Shown: piece by piece, positions 9,187 to 18,003 of the stretch
Layout: each line of letters begins with the position of its first letter
Position numbering within the stretch: the stretch's first letter is position 1
Origin: Chitinibacter tainanensis DSM 15459
GTDB taxonomy: Bacteria > Pseudomonadota > Gammaproteobacteria > Burkholderiales > Chitinibacteraceae
NCBI RefSeq assembly: GCF_000429785.1
Contig: NZ_KE386951.1
Span: 52,209 to 116,208, forward strand
Direction of reading: 5' to 3'
DNA: 64,000 nucleotides
Notes under the pieces: model-generated
What the model saw: only the letters and a program-made list of their open reading frames with translations
The model's database searches: none
Told to the model about the DNA's origin: nothing
Translations under genes and position numbers: made by a program

Positions 9187-9201
9187 TTAAGTGCGACTTA
9201 A
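9187..9201. promoter_or_regulatory. Perfect inverted repeat TTAAGT-GCG-ACTTAA upstream of macA
   Basis: Two 6-bp arms around a 3-bp centre, placed 12 bp upstream of the proposed -35 box of macA. The position suits an activator or repressor site. No regulator gene sits next to the operon, so the binding protein is unknown. Confidence 0.4.
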
Positions 9202-9227
9202 TACCGTGTGAATAGGTCGCAGGCATA

Positions 9228-9251
9228 AAAAACGGCGCCGAAGTGCCGTTG
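9228..9251 (-). terminator. Terminator-like hairpin, first of a near-identical pair
   Basis: On the minus strand this is AACGGC...GCCGTT followed by TTTTT. It is a 24-bp direct copy, with one mismatch, of the hairpin at 9412-9435. It would block transcription leaking from rnf into macA. The two hairpins bracket the dispersed repeat at 9285-9412. Confidence 0.6.
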
Positions 9252-9284
9252 CAGGCTGCTGTCAAAGTGGAAGAGCCATCTTCT

Positions 9285-9412
9285 TCAAGTCTCGGTCAAG
9301 CCGAGCCTAGGAAAAAAGGCTGTCAAGCTGCAGCCTTGATGTTCTATACCCACCCCTCCCGTCCCCTCCTTGAGGGGCGCCTCGCTTCGCGAGTAGGGTT
9401 GATCCGCAAGCA
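9285..9412 (+). repeat. Dispersed ~128-bp repeat, copy A
   Basis: This segment recurs in inverted orientation at 16599-16726, with roughly nine of ten bases matching. It contains four potential short hairpins: CTCGG/CCGAG, AAGGCTG/CAGCCTT, CCCCT/AGGGG and CTCGC/GCGAG. It holds no transposase, and a short open frame across it shows no coding evidence. It fills most of the 344-bp gene-free gap between rnfE and macA. Confidence 0.8.
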
Positions 9413-9441
9413 AAAACGGCGCCGAAGCGCCGTTGTTTTGG
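9412..9441 (-). terminator. Rho-independent terminator of the rnf operon
   Basis: On the minus strand, AACGGCGC-TTCG-GCGCCGTT followed by TTTTGC is a strong GC hairpin with a TTCG tetraloop, 13-40 bp after the rnfE stop. It closes the rnfABCDGE transcript. Confidence 0.85.
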
Positions 9442-9453
9442 TGTTACCGTAAT

Positions 9454-10164
9454 TTAGCTGGCGGCCTGTGGCTCCGCAGGGGGCGGGGCTAAGCGGGCGG
9501 CGGCTTTGGCACGCGCCTCGGCGCGACGATCTAGTGCCTGCTTACCGGCAATCAAAAAGCCCAAGCCAATAAACGCGCCGGGCGGCAGAATCGCCAGCAG
9601 GAATTGATAATTGTAATGCGCGGGGATCACATGAATCACCCAGCCTTGCGCTGCGGGGCCAAATACCAGATCAATGCCCGACAGCAGCGTGCCCTTGCCC
9701 ACCAGCTCGCGCATCGCCCCCAGAATCCCCAAGACCAGCGTCAGCCCCAGCCCCATAAAAAAGCCATCCAGCGCCGACTGGCTGACAGGGTTTTTCGAGG
9801 CAAACGCTTCGGCCCGCGCCAATACGATACAGTTGGTGGTAATCAGCGGAATGAAAATCCCCAGCACCAGATACAGATCGTGCACATAGGAATTCATCAG
9901 CAGATCCACCATCGTCACCAGCGCGGCAATGATCAAAATAAAGATCGGCGCGCGCAGCTCATTGGGGACAAAATCACGGATCGCCGCAATCGCCGCACCC
10001 GAAATCAGCATCACGATACTGGTGGCCAAACCGAGCGACACGCCATTGATGATGTTGTTGGACATCACCAGCACCGGGCACATCCCCAAAATCGCCACTA
10101 CACCCTGGTTTTGCTTCCAGATGCTGTTGTAGATAATGTCTTTTGCGTCTTGCCAGCTCATCAT
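9454..10164 (-). CDS. rnfE: Rnf complex subunit RnfE (RsxE)
   Basis: 236 aa, six transmembrane helices. Family signatures are GMCPVLVMSNNIINGVSLG at the N-terminus and GIFIPLITTNCIVLARAEAFA. Together with RnfA it forms the membrane iron-sulfur-carrying half of the ion-translocating ferredoxin:NAD oxidoreductase. The start is ATG 10164 (a second ATG follows at once at 10161), 4 bp after the rnfG stop; the open frame to 10206 lies within rnfG. The C-terminus is Ala/Pro-rich and charged. It is the last gene of the operon and no nth or rnfH follows. Confidence 0.95.
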   Translation of the reverse strand: MMSWQDAKDIIYNSIWKQNQGVVAILGMCPVLVMSNNIINGVSLGLATSIVMLISGAAIAAIRDFVPNELRAPIFILIIAALVTMVDLLMNSYVHDLYLVLGIFIPLITTNCIVLARAEAFASKNPVSQSALDGFFMGLGLTLVLGILGAMRELVGKGTLLSGIDLVFGPAAQGWVIHVIPAHYNYQFLLAILPPGAFIGLGFLIAGKQALDRRAEARAKAAARLAPPPAEPQAAS

Positions 10165-10168
10165 GGCT

Positions 10169-10795
10169 TTAAGCTCCAAAAACCACAGCCGGCTGTGCGG
10201 CCACATAATCGAGGGTGTTTTTTACCGCTTTCACCACCGCGCGCGGGCTGATGGTGGCACCGGCGGTGTAATCAAACACTCCACCGTCTTTTTTCACTTT
10301 CCACTCGCTTGCCGCTGGTGCGGCCAGCGATTTGCCATCAAAGCCTAAAATCCATTTGGATTTGAGCACATCGATGTAATCGCCCAGCCCCGGAGTTTCT
10401 TTATGCGCCACCACGCGCACGCCCAGCACTTGCCCGCTTTTGCTCACCCCGACCAGGAGCTTGATCTTGCCCGAATAGCCATCCGGCGCCACAGTTTCGA
10501 TGACCGCGGCCACGGTTTGGCCAGCTTTTTTGGCGCGATAAATCTGCGCACCAGCTTCGTTATTCAGCTGCTTAAGCGCCACCGTATCTTGGGCAACGGC
10601 ATCATCCAGCAGCTGATTATCAAAGCTGCCCGCCGGCAATACCTGTGCAATCAGGGCCACTTTGGCGGCTTTTTCATTGCCCAGCACAATGTCTTTGGTC
10701 AGCGTATAGGTGCCCGCCATCAGGGCGGTAAAGGTCAGCGCAAACACCAGCAAGGTCAGCGCGCCACGCACGCCATTTTGCAGCATGGTTTTCAT
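10169..10795 (-). CDS. rnfG: Rnf complex subunit RnfG (FMN-binding)
   Basis: 208 aa. One N-terminal membrane helix (ALTLLVFALTFTALMAGTY) is followed by a periplasmic FMN-binding domain. The attachment motif reads TAGATISPRAVVKAV; in the family the threonine of the SGAT(I/Y)-type motif carries FMN by a phosphoester bond. The start overlaps the rnfD stop by 4 bp (ATGA), indicating translational coupling. Confidence 0.95.
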   Translation of the reverse strand: MKTMLQNGVRGALTLLVFALTFTALMAGTYTLTKDIVLGNEKAAKVALIAQVLPAGSFDNQLLDDAVAQDTVALKQLNNEAGAQIYRAKKAGQTVAAVIETVAPDGYSGKIKLLVGVSKSGQVLGVRVVAHKETPGLGDYIDVLKSKWILGFDGKSLAAPAASEWKVKKDGGVFDYTAGATISPRAVVKAVKNTLDYVAAQPAVVFGA

Positions 10796-11847
10796 GCTTT
10801 ACCCCCTTTCGCCCCAACACTGCCACGCTTGCGGCCAAATACCGCCGGCTGGGTGTATTGATCGATAAATGGCGCGGCAATATTCATAATCAGCACAGCA
10901 AAGGCCACACCATCCGGATAACCGCCGTAGGTGCGGATCAACCAGGTGAGCAAACCAATCAACGCGCCGTAAATCAGCCGCCCCAGTGGGGTGGTCGGGG
11001 CCGAAACCGGGTCGGTAATAATGAAGAACGCACCCAGAATCGCCGCACCGCTAAAGGCGTGGAACAGCGGGCTGGCATAGCGAGCGGGGTCGATCAGATG
11101 AAACAGCCCCGAAAACGCCAGCAGGGCTGCCAGAAAAGCCACCGGCTTATGCCACTGAATCACGCGCTGCTGCAGTAAAAACAGCCCGCCCAAGAGATAA
11201 GCAGCCGCAATCCAGCCCATTTCGCTCGGCAGCCAGCCGGCCTGAAAAATCGCGCCCTGCAAAATATCCGGCAGCGCATGCTGCTGGGTCAGGCCGGTTT
11301 TTACCGCATCCAGTGGTGTAGCCGAAGCCAGGGTATCAAACGCCAAGCCTTGTGGTAATTGGCCTGTGAGGATATACCCAAACTGCTGCCAGCTAGTAAG
11401 CTCATGCGAGAGCAGCGAGAGTGGCGCATTCCAGCGGCCCATCTGCGCCGGAAACGACACGATCATCACTGCAAAACCCACCATGGCCGGGTTAAACGGA
11501 TTTTGCCCCAGGCCGCCATACAGATGTTTGGCCAGCCCAATCGCGATCACCGTCGCCAGCACAATCATCCACCAGCTCGATAATGGCGGCAGCGACAGCG
11601 CCAGCAGCCAGGCCGTAACCACGGCCGAGCCATCGGTGATAAACGGCTTCACCGGGTAATTACGCAGCTTGAGGCAAGCTGCTTCGGTGAGCAGCGCGGT
11701 AACGGTGGCCAGCAGTAACTGCAGCACAATGCCGGCGCCAAACACATACACATACACCGCAATACCGGGCAGCAAAGCGCCGGCAACTTTCAGCATCACC
11801 AGCTGCAAGGGAGTGGGTTTTACCACATGGGGAGACGTTCGCATCAT
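10792..11847 (-). CDS. rnfD: Rnf complex subunit RnfD (FMN-binding membrane protein)
   Basis: 351 aa, multispanning. The covalent FMN motif SATPLDAVKT is present near residue 185, as is the conserved GGLGQNPFNPAM segment. It is thought to act in ion translocation within the Rnf complex. The ATG at 11847 overlaps the rnfC stop by 4 bp; a second ATG follows immediately at 11844. Confidence 0.95.
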   Translation of the reverse strand: MMRTSPHVVKPTPLQLVMLKVAGALLPGIAVYVYVFGAGIVLQLLLATVTALLTEAACLKLRNYPVKPFITDGSAVVTAWLLALSLPPLSSWWMIVLATVIAIGLAKHLYGGLGQNPFNPAMVGFAVMIVSFPAQMGRWNAPLSLLSHELTSWQQFGYILTGQLPQGLAFDTLASATPLDAVKTGLTQQHALPDILQGAIFQAGWLPSEMGWIAAAYLLGGLFLLQQRVIQWHKPVAFLAALLAFSGLFHLIDPARYASPLFHAFSGAAILGAFFIITDPVSAPTTPLGRLIYGALIGLLTWLIRTYGGYPDGVAFAVLIMNIAAPFIDQYTQPAVFGRKRGSVGAKGGKA

Positions 11848-14183
11848 GCCTGACCTTCATCTTGCGCAGCTTGTTTCGCTGCTTTTTTCGCGGCAGCCGC
11901 AGCCATGGCGGCACGAATCTTGGCCGCTTTATCCGGATCTATCCCCGCTGCGGCTGGCGCTACAGCTTCTGGCGTAGACGCTGCCGCCGGGGCGGTACCT
12001 GCAGCTGCGGCGACTTCTGCGACCACTTCTGTCATCGAGGCTGCGGCAGGCTCGGCCACCGGCGCGACTTCGCCGCCTTCTTTGGCAGCTTTGCGTGCCG
12101 CGGCGGCAGCCATGGCCGCGCGGATTTTGGCCGCTTTTTCGTCGTCGAGCGCAGCTTTGGCGGGGGCTGCCTCAGTGGCGGTACTCGCGGCAGGGCTTGG
12201 CGCCACAGCGTCTTTATCTGGCGCAGCGGCGGCCGGGCTAGCAGCGCCTGCTTCTTTAGCGGCTTTTTTTGCCGCAGCCGCCGCCATCGCGGCGCGAATC
12301 TTGGCGGCTTTTTCTTCGTCGAGCGCAGACTTGGCCGGGGTATCTGCCGCAGACGCATCCTGTTCAGAGCTTGCAGAGGCATGCTCCACTAGGGTATCTG
12401 CACCAGCCTTTTTCGCTGCCGCAGCGGCTTTAGCCGCTTCAATTTTGGCGGCGCGCTCGGCGTCGCGGGCTGCGCGCTCTTCGGGGCTGAGCGCCTCTTG
12501 CGCGGCTTTTTCAGCGGCGCGTTTTTCCATTGAGGCGCGAATCTTCGCGGCCTGCTCGTCGCTCAGCACGTGCGGCACTTTGCCATTGCCGACCTGGGTA
12601 GGTGGCGCAGCCAGATCGCCCGCTTCGGCTTTCTTGGCCGCGGCGCGCGCCATGGCCGCCTTGATTTTCGCGGCTTTGTCATCAGCGTCCGCGGCTGGGG
12701 CGCCCGCATCGGCGCTGGCCGCAGCGGCAGTTTCAGCCGGTTTCGGCGCCGCTTTGGCAGCGAGGCGAGCGGCTTTTTCGGCTTTTTCGCGCTCTTCGCG
12801 GAATTGCTTGAATTCATGCCGCTGGCGCGCGGTATCGGCCGATTTTTTCGCCCGTTCGGCTTCCCAGATTTCGGATTTGGCAAAGCGGTAGTAATCCACC
12901 AGCTGAATGCTGGATGGGCATACATAGGCACAGGCGCCACATTCGATACAGTCGAAGAGATTCCATTCCTGCGCCTTGCCGAAGTTTTTGCTGCGCGAGA
13001 ACCAATACAGATCCATCGGCTGCAGCTCTTGCGGGCAGGCCACCGCGCATTCGCCACAGCGAATACATGGCATTTCGGGCGCTTTGGGCGGGAAGCTGGC
13101 GGCGTCCATCGCAATCACGCAGTTGCCGGCCTTGGTGAGGCCCACCGCAGTCGATGGCAAGGTAAAGCCCATCATCGGGCCGCCATAAATATATTCGCGC
13201 GCGCTGCTGCCGCCGGCGAAGGCCAGCAAATCATCAATCGGTGTGCCGATCAGCGCATCCACATTCCCGGGCTTGGCTACGCCGCCCGTGAGGGTAACGA
13301 TGCGCGAAATCACCGGCTCGGCTTGTTCCAGCGCGGCGTAGATACTGTAAATGGTGGCGATGTTAAAACACTGCACGCCCAGATCGGTCGAGCGCACGCC
13401 GCTTGGCACTTCTTTATTGGTCAAGAGCTTGATCAGCTGCTTGGCGCCGCCGGACGGATACAGCGTGGGCACCACCACCACTTCGGCGGCGAAACCGCAA
13501 TGCGCCAGCGCTTCGCGCAGGGCATGCACGGCTTCGGGTTTATTGTCTTCTACCCCGATCAATACTTCGCGGGCATTGAGCATTTTGCGCACAATGCCGA
13601 TACCGGCCACGATCTCGATCGCGCGCTCGCGCATCAGGCGATCATCACAGGTGATATAGGGCTCGCATTCGGCGCCATTGATGATCAGGGTTTGCAGCGC
13701 TTCGCGCCCGCCCAGTTTCAAGTGCGATGGAAACACCGCCCCGCCCTGCCCCACCACGCCCATCAGCTGCAGGTAATCACGAATCGCTTTGCCATCGCCG
13801 CGCTCTAGCGCGCCGCGCCAGTCAAATTTATCGCGGGCAATCCATTCATCGCGGCCATCGCTTTCCAGCGTCACGCACCACTCAGCCAAGCCGGATGGGT
13901 GCGCTACCTGCCGCGCATCAATCGCCACAATCCGGCCCGAGGTCGGTGCATGCACCGCCACCGACAGATTGCCATCGGGCGCGGCGATCAGCTGCCCTTT
14001 GCCGACGATATCGCCGACATTCACCACACATTTGGCGGGGTTGCCGATGCTTTGCTGCAGGGGGATTACCAGCTGCGCGGGCAGCGGGCCACGCGCAATC
14101 GGGCTGCGATTAGAGAGGTCTTTCATTTCCGGCGGATGCACACCGCCGTGGAAGGGGAAAATCTCGCGGGTGGTTTCCAGCAT
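11844..14183 (-). CDS. rnfC: Rnf complex subunit RnfC with long Ala/Lys repeat tail
   Basis: 779 aa. The N-terminal half is standard RnfC: FHGGVHPPEMK, the NADH/FMN-binding domain with GQGGAVFPSHLK and INGAECEPYITCDD, a SLBB-like part, and two 4Fe-4S motifs (CIRCGECAVACP and CIECGACAYVCP). It is the NADH-oxidising subunit. After residue ~455 a low-complexity tail of about 320 residues carries six spaced copies of an AAKI(R/K/E)A(A/S) module. The ATG at 14183 overlaps the rnfB stop by one base (TAATG); the open frame to 14222 lies inside rnfB. Confidence 0.95.
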   Translation of the reverse strand: MLETTREIFPFHGGVHPPEMKDLSNRSPIARGPLPAQLVIPLQQSIGNPAKCVVNVGDIVGKGQLIAAPDGNLSVAVHAPTSGRIVAIDARQVAHPSGLAEWCVTLESDGRDEWIARDKFDWRGALERGDGKAIRDYLQLMGVVGQGGAVFPSHLKLGGREALQTLIINGAECEPYITCDDRLMRERAIEIVAGIGIVRKMLNAREVLIGVEDNKPEAVHALREALAHCGFAAEVVVVPTLYPSGGAKQLIKLLTNKEVPSGVRSTDLGVQCFNIATIYSIYAALEQAEPVISRIVTLTGGVAKPGNVDALIGTPIDDLLAFAGGSSAREYIYGGPMMGFTLPSTAVGLTKAGNCVIAMDAASFPPKAPEMPCIRCGECAVACPQELQPMDLYWFSRSKNFGKAQEWNLFDCIECGACAYVCPSSIQLVDYYRFAKSEIWEAERAKKSADTARQRHEFKQFREEREKAEKAARLAAKAAPKPAETAAAASADAGAPAADADDKAAKIKAAMARAAAKKAEAGDLAAPPTQVGNGKVPHVLSDEQAAKIRASMEKRAAEKAAQEALSPEERAARDAERAAKIEAAKAAAAAKKAGADTLVEHASASSEQDASAADTPAKSALDEEKAAKIRAAMAAAAAKKAAKEAGAASPAAAAPDKDAVAPSPAASTATEAAPAKAALDDEKAAKIRAAMAAAAARKAAKEGGEVAPVAEPAAASMTEVVAEVAAAAGTAPAAASTPEAVAPAAAGIDPDKAAKIRAAMAAAAAKKAAKQAAQDEGQA
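11850..12683 (-). repeat. Six-copy AAKIRAAM...KKAAK coding repeat in rnfC
   Basis: Six modules of about 18-22 residues (for example KAAKIRAAMAAAAAKKAAK) are separated by variable Ala/Pro/Ser/Glu linkers. The last three are nearly identical, suggesting recent duplication. Repeats of this type occur at RnfC C-termini in other proteobacteria; their role is unknown. The modules are predicted amphipathic helices rich in lysine and alanine. Confidence 0.85.
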
Positions 14184-14743
14184 TAGGCCACCTTCTTCAA
14201 TTGAATGATCGGATAGCGCCATTTCCAGGTGTTGACGTTTTCACCCACCGGCACAATGTCGATACAGTCCACCGGGCATGGCGCAATACACAGCTCACAG
14301 CCGGTACATTCGCTTTCGATGACGGTATGCAGATGTTTGGCTGCACCCACGATGGCATCCACCGGACAGGCCTGAATACATAAAGTACAGCCAATGCAGG
14401 TGTCTTCGCGGATGATGGCGACCGAGCGGGCTTTTTCGGCGCTGGCGCCGCCATCGTCGAAGGGCACAAAATCTTTGCCCAGCAAATCGGCCAGCTTGCG
14501 AATCCCGTCTTCGCCGCCCGGTGGGCATTTATTGATCTCGGCTTCTTCGTTGGCAATGGCAGTGGCGTAGGGTTTACAGCCCGGAAAACCACATTGGCCG
14601 CATTGGGTTTGCGGCAGGATGGCATCGATTTTATCCACCAGCGGATCTTCATCCACTTTGTATTTAATCGCCGCAAAGCCGAGGATTGCCCCCAGCACCA
14701 GCGCCAGAATGGCCATCACGGCCAACGCTAACAGAAAACTCAT
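14183..14743 (-). CDS. rnfB: Rnf complex subunit RnfB (multi Fe-S ferredoxin-like)
   Basis: 186 aa. An N-terminal membrane helix precedes a [17 protein letters not shown] linker, a 4Fe-4S motif ([16 protein letters not shown]) and two ferredoxin-type clusters ([32 protein letters not shown]). It is the electron entry or exit subunit of the Rnf complex. It overlaps rnfA by 4 bp (ATGA). Confidence 0.96.
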   Translation of the reverse strand: MSFLLALAVMAILALVLGAILGFAAIKYKVDEDPLVDKIDAILPQTQCGQCGFPGCKPYATAIANEEAEINKCPPGGEDGIRKLADLLGKDFVPFDDGGASAEKARSVAIIREDTCIGCTLCIQACPVDAIVGAAKHLHTVIESECTGCELCIAPCPVDCIDIVPVGENVNTWKWRYPIIQLKKVA

Positions 14744-15321
14744 TTCACCAACCCAGCAAAACCCATAAAGGCCAGACTCATCAGCCCTGCGGTAATAAAG
14801 GCCGCCGGCGTTCCTTTGAAGGCCTGCGGGATGTCCGCCCCTTCCATGCGCTCACGCATGGCGGCAAACAAAATCAGAATCAGCGAGAAGCCCACCGCCG
14901 AGCCAAAGCCAAACACCAGCGATTCCATCAGATTGTGGCGCGCGGTTGAGTTGATCAGTGGCACGCCCAATACGGCGCAGTTGGTGGTAATCAGCGGCAG
15001 ATAAATCCCCAGCGCCTGATACAGTGCCGGGCTGCTTTTATGGATAAACATCTCGGTGAATTGCACGATGGCGGCGATCACCACAATGAAAGACAGCGTG
15101 CGCAGGTATTCCAGCTTCCAGACGATCAAAAGCTGATCCATCATCCACGAAGTACCCGAGGCCAGCGTCAGTACAAACGCGGTAGCCAGGCCCATACCGA
15201 TCGAGGCTTCCAGTTTCTTGGAAACCCCCATAAACGGGCATAGCCCCAAAATACGCACCAGCACAACGTTGTTGACCAGCACCGCGCCGACCAGCAGCAG
15301 CAGGTAATGACTAAAATCCAT
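14740..15321 (-). CDS. rnfA: Rnf complex subunit RnfA
   Basis: 193 aa, six membrane helices, with the typical [23 protein letters not shown] and [17 protein letters not shown] segments. It is homologous to RnfE within the same operon. It is the first gene of rnfABCDGE, and GGTGAG precedes the start. In betaproteobacteria this complex can reduce ferredoxin for SoxR reduction or biosynthesis; no redox regulator is adjacent here. Confidence 0.96.
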   Translation of the reverse strand: MDFSHYLLLLVGAVLVNNVVLVRILGLCPFMGVSKKLEASIGMGLATAFVLTLASGTSWMMDQLLIVWKLEYLRTLSFIVVIAAIVQFTEMFIHKSSPALYQALGIYLPLITTNCAVLGVPLINSTARHNLMESLVFGFGSAVGFSLILILFAAMRERMEGADIPQAFKGTPAAFITAGLMSLAFMGFAGLVK

Positions 15322-15454
15322 AGACTCTCACCGGAAAATCAAGGGCGAGCCCGCAATTGGCTCACAAAGCACCCGATATTGTAACGAAAAGCAAGCCACC
15401 GCGACCCGGGTCTAATCAAAAAAATACGATGAACTAAAATTAATAATTCATAAA

Positions 15455-15473
15455 GTCGATATGGTTTATCGAC
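15455..15473. other. Hairpin GTCGAT/ATCGAC between pyrD and rnfA
   Basis: Perfect 6-bp arms with a 7-bp loop, 16-34 bp after the pyrD stop on its coding strand and followed there by TTTAT. It may be a weak pyrD terminator. The rest of 15322-15454 must contain the rnf promoter; I find only a TACAAT-like -10 without a convincing -35. Confidence 0.35.
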
Positions 15474-15489
15474 CTAATCGCACAGCGCC

Positions 15490-16521
15490 TTACTTACCTT
15501 GGCGCAGCGCCGCCAAAGCCGCCGCACATTCGCTCACCAAGCTTGGGCCCTGATAAATCAGCCCGCTATACACCTGCACCATGGCCGCGCCAGCGCGGAT
15601 TTTCTCTACTGCATCTTCGCCACTCATAATGCCGCCCACACCAATAATCGGCAGCGCACCATCCAGCACTTGCGCTAGCTCGCGAATCACCGAGGTGGAT
15701 TTGGCCCGCACGGGCTCACCCGAAAGACCACCGGTTTCCTGGCCATGCGGCAGGTTTTCGACCCCGGTGCGCGACAGCGTGGTATTGGTGGCGATCACGC
15801 CATCAATCTGGTGCGTAACCAGCAGCTGGCCGATTTCCTGAATCTGGTTGTTATCCAGATCCGGCGCGATCTTCACCGCAATCGGCACATAGCGACCATG
15901 TTGCTGGGCGAGTTTTTCCTGCTCGGCCTTCAGTTGCGCCAGCAAATCGCCCAGCTCATCACCCTGCTGCAGCTGGCGCAGGTTTTTGGTATTGGGGCTG
16001 GAGATATTCACAGTGACATAGCTGGCCGCCGCGTACACTTTGCGCAGACCAATCAGATAATCTTCCGCGGCTTTTTCTATGGGGGTATCGGCGTTTTTGC
16101 CAATATTGATGCCGAGTACACCACGATACTGGGCCTGGGTAACGTTATCGAGCAGATTATCGACGCCGCCATTATTAAAACCCATACGGTTGATAATTCC
16201 GCGCGCCTCCGGCAGGCGGAACAGACGCGGCTTCGGGTTACCGGGCTGCGGGCGCGGAGTAACCGTACCGATTTCCAGAAAACCAAAGCCCAGCTCGCCC
16301 AGCGCATCAATATAATCGCCGTTTTTATCCAGCCCCGCCGCCAGCCCCACCGGGTTGGCAAATTCAATCCCCATTACGGTCACCGGATCATTCGGTACGG
16401 TCGGGGCCAACGTGCGCAGAAAACCCAGACTATTGAGCAGACCCAATCCTTTAAACGCAGCGTGGTGTGCGCGCTCGGCTTCGAGCATAAACAATAGCGG
16501 TTTGGCGAGTTGATAAGCCAT
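15490..16521 (-). CDS. pyrD: Dihydroorotate dehydrogenase (quinone), class 2
   Basis: 343 aa. Class 2 markers are the N-terminal membrane-associated extension ([15 protein letters not shown]), the FMN-barrel segments [12 protein letters not shown] and [12 protein letters not shown], the catalytic serine region [17 protein letters not shown], and the C-terminal [11 protein letters not shown]. It oxidises dihydroorotate to orotate in pyrimidine synthesis and passes electrons to quinone at the inner membrane. The ATG at 16521 has GGAGAAGG upstream. The open frame continues to 16674 through the dispersed repeat, but that part is not coding. Confidence 0.96.
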   Translation of the reverse strand: MAYQLAKPLLFMLEAERAHHAAFKGLGLLNSLGFLRTLAPTVPNDPVTVMGIEFANPVGLAAGLDKNGDYIDALGELGFGFLEIGTVTPRPQPGNPKPRLFRLPEARGIINRMGFNNGGVDNLLDNVTQAQYRGVLGINIGKNADTPIEKAAEDYLIGLRKVYAAASYVTVNISSPNTKNLRQLQQGDELGDLLAQLKAEQEKLAQQHGRYVPIAVKIAPDLDNNQIQEIGQLLVTHQIDGVIATNTTLSRTGVENLPHGQETGGLSGEPVRAKSTSVIRELAQVLDGALPIIGVGGIMSGEDAVEKIRAGAAMVQVYSGLIYQGPSLVSECAAALAALRQGK

Positions 16522-16598
16522 ATTGTGTACCTTCTCCAGTGACACCAACGGCGCCCACCGGGCACCATTGGCAAATTGCAGCGTATATTCGCCACTCT

Positions 16599-16726
16599 GC
16601 TTGCTAACAAACCCCACTCGCGAAGCGAAGCGCCCCTCAAGGAGGGGACGGGAGGGGCGGGAATAGAACATCAAGGCTGCAGATTAAAAGCCTTAGTTCC
16701 CAGGCTCGGCTTGGCCGAGACTTGAA
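16599..16726 (-). repeat. Dispersed ~128-bp repeat, copy B (inverted)
   Basis: This is the reverse complement of the element at 9285-9412, roughly nine of ten bases the same, with the outer ends TCAAGTCTCGG and AGCAAGCA conserved. It lies between pyrD and folD, upstream of the pyrD ribosome-binding site. Differences in the AAGGCT...AGCCTT stem fall mostly in the loop, so the hairpins are kept. Confidence 0.8.
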
Positions 16727-16808
16727 ACATATTGCTATTCCACTTGCTCAGCAGCCAGTGCAGCGTATTTTCGCTGCTTGTTTTTAAGTTGCGCTACGTG
16801 TGGCTGGC

Positions 16809-17663
16809 TTAGCCGATGCGGTTCACGCACGCGTCGTAGGTGTTTTGCATCAGGGTGGCCACGGTCATCAGGCCAACACCGCCCGGCACCGGGGTGATCC
16901 AGCTGGCGCGCTCTTTGGCGGTATCGAATTCCACATCGCCACACAGCTTGCCGCTTTCCAGGCGATTGATACCCACGTCAATCACGATCGCGCCTTCTTT
17001 AATCCATTCACCCTTCACAAAATTCGGGATGCCCACGCCGGCCACCACCACATCCGCGCCCGCCACTTTGGCGGCCAGATCTTTGGTTTTGCTGTGGCAA
17101 ACGGTCACAGTGGCACGCGCGAGCAAGAGCTCCAGCGCTTGCGGACGGCCCACGATATTCGACGCACCAATCACCACCGCATCTTTGCCCACCAGGTCAA
17201 TGCCGGTTTTTTCCAGCAAAGTCATCACCCCGCGCGGCGTGCATGGGCGCAGCAGCGGCATTTTCAAAGTAAGGCGACCGATATTATAAGGATGGAAACC
17301 ATCCACATCTTTCACTGGATCGATCAGCTCGATTACCTTATCGGCATCGATGTGTTTAGGCAGTGGCAACTGCACCAAGATGCCATCCACGTCGTCATTT
17401 TGATTCAGCTCGGCCACCAGTTTCAGGACATCGGCTTCGCTAGTCTCTGCGGGCAGATCGTAAGCCAGTGAGGTAATCCCGGCGTTTTCGCACTGACGTT
17501 TTTTATTACCCACATACACCTGTGAGGCCGGATCGGAGCCCACCAGAATCACCGCCAGCGCTGGTGCGCGTTTGCCGGCCACCACGCGGGCATCAACCTT
17601 GGCGCGCACTTCTTGAACGATTTCTTGGGAAATGGCTTTACCATCAAGGATCTGGGCAGTCAT
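16809..17663 (-). CDS. folD: Bifunctional methylenetetrahydrofolate dehydrogenase / cyclohydrolase
   Basis: 284 aa, full length. Hallmarks are [23 protein letters not shown] with the catalytic lysine, the substrate loop [12 protein letters not shown], the NADP-binding [15 protein letters not shown] and the C-terminal [18 protein letters not shown]. It interconverts 5,10-methylene-, methenyl- and 10-formyl-tetrahydrofolate in one-carbon metabolism. The ATG at 17663 is used because the conserved N-terminus starts there; the frame to 17735 extends towards the tRNA promoter. Confidence 0.96.
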   Translation of the reverse strand: MTAQILDGKAISQEIVQEVRAKVDARVVAGKRAPALAVILVGSDPASQVYVGNKKRQCENAGITSLAYDLPAETSEADVLKLVAELNQNDDVDGILVQLPLPKHIDADKVIELIDPVKDVDGFHPYNIGRLTLKMPLLRPCTPRGVMTLLEKTGIDLVGKDAVVIGASNIVGRPQALELLLARATVTVCHSKTKDLAAKVAGADVVVAGVGIPNFVKGEWIKEGAIVIDVGINRLESGKLCGDVEFDTAKERASWITPVPGGVGLMTVATLMQNTYDACVNRIG

Positions 17664-17753
17664 GGCGGGAAACTCCGGCAAATGGGCAAAAACGAGATTT
17701 TCGCATTGATCGGGCTTTTTTGCACTTTTTAGCAAAATTTTTTGGGGAAGCCC

Positions 17754-17782
17754 TTGACGCCTGTGCAGCTGCTGCGTATAGT
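17754..17782 (+). promoter_or_regulatory. Sigma-70 promoter of the Pro-Arg-His tRNA operon
   Basis: TTGACG (17754-17759), a 17-bp spacer and TATAGT (17777-17782), followed by a GC-rich discriminator. The expected start point is a few bases before tRNA-Pro at 17798. The near-consensus boxes and GC discriminator fit a strong, stringently controlled stable-RNA promoter. Confidence 0.8.
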
Positions 17783-17797
17783 TCGGCCTTCTCTAGT

Positions 17798-17874
17798 CGG
17801 GGCGTAGCGCAGTCTGGTAGCGCACCTGGTTTGGGACCAGGTGGTCGTGAGTTCGAATCCCACCGCCCCGACCA
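17798..17874 (+). tRNA. tRNA-Pro (TGG)
   Basis: A 77-nt cloverleaf with acceptor stem CGGGGCG/CGCCCCG, anticodon loop TTTGGGA (anticodon TGG), T-arm GTTCGAATC and encoded CCA. It is the first gene of a three-tRNA operon. Confidence 0.96.
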
Positions 17875-17896
17875 AGAGACACACAAAGTATTGAAT

Positions 17897-17973
17897 GTGC
17901 CCGTAGCTCAACTGGATAGAGCAACGGCCTTCTAAGCCGTAGGTTACAGGTTCGATTCCTGTCGGGTGCGCCA
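17897..17973 (+). tRNA. tRNA-Arg (TCT)
   Basis: A 77-nt cloverleaf with acceptor stem GTGCCCG/CGGGTGC (two G-T pairs), anticodon loop CTTCTAA (anticodon TCT), T-arm GTTCGATTC and encoded CCA. It is the second gene of the operon. Confidence 0.95.
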
Positions 17974-18003
17974 GCACACAGCGGCAGATTTCAAGGTTTT
18001 GTG

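Noticed and set aside
9243-9452. Open frame of 69 codons across repeat copy A
   Set aside because: Its middle is also read at the start of the longer pyrD frame through copy B (similar SRPLLEG peptide), but this follows from the repeat being the same DNA. There is no ribosome-binding site and both frames lie in noncoding repeat sequence.
11862-12891. Long plus-strand open frames opposite the rnfC tail
   Set aside because: They mirror the Ala-rich repeat coding of rnfC on the other strand; composition and lack of start signals mark them as shadows.
16522-16674. N-terminal extension of pyrD through repeat copy B
   Set aside because: The conserved DHODH N-terminus and a strong GGAGAAGG site place the start at 16521; the extension is repeat-derived.
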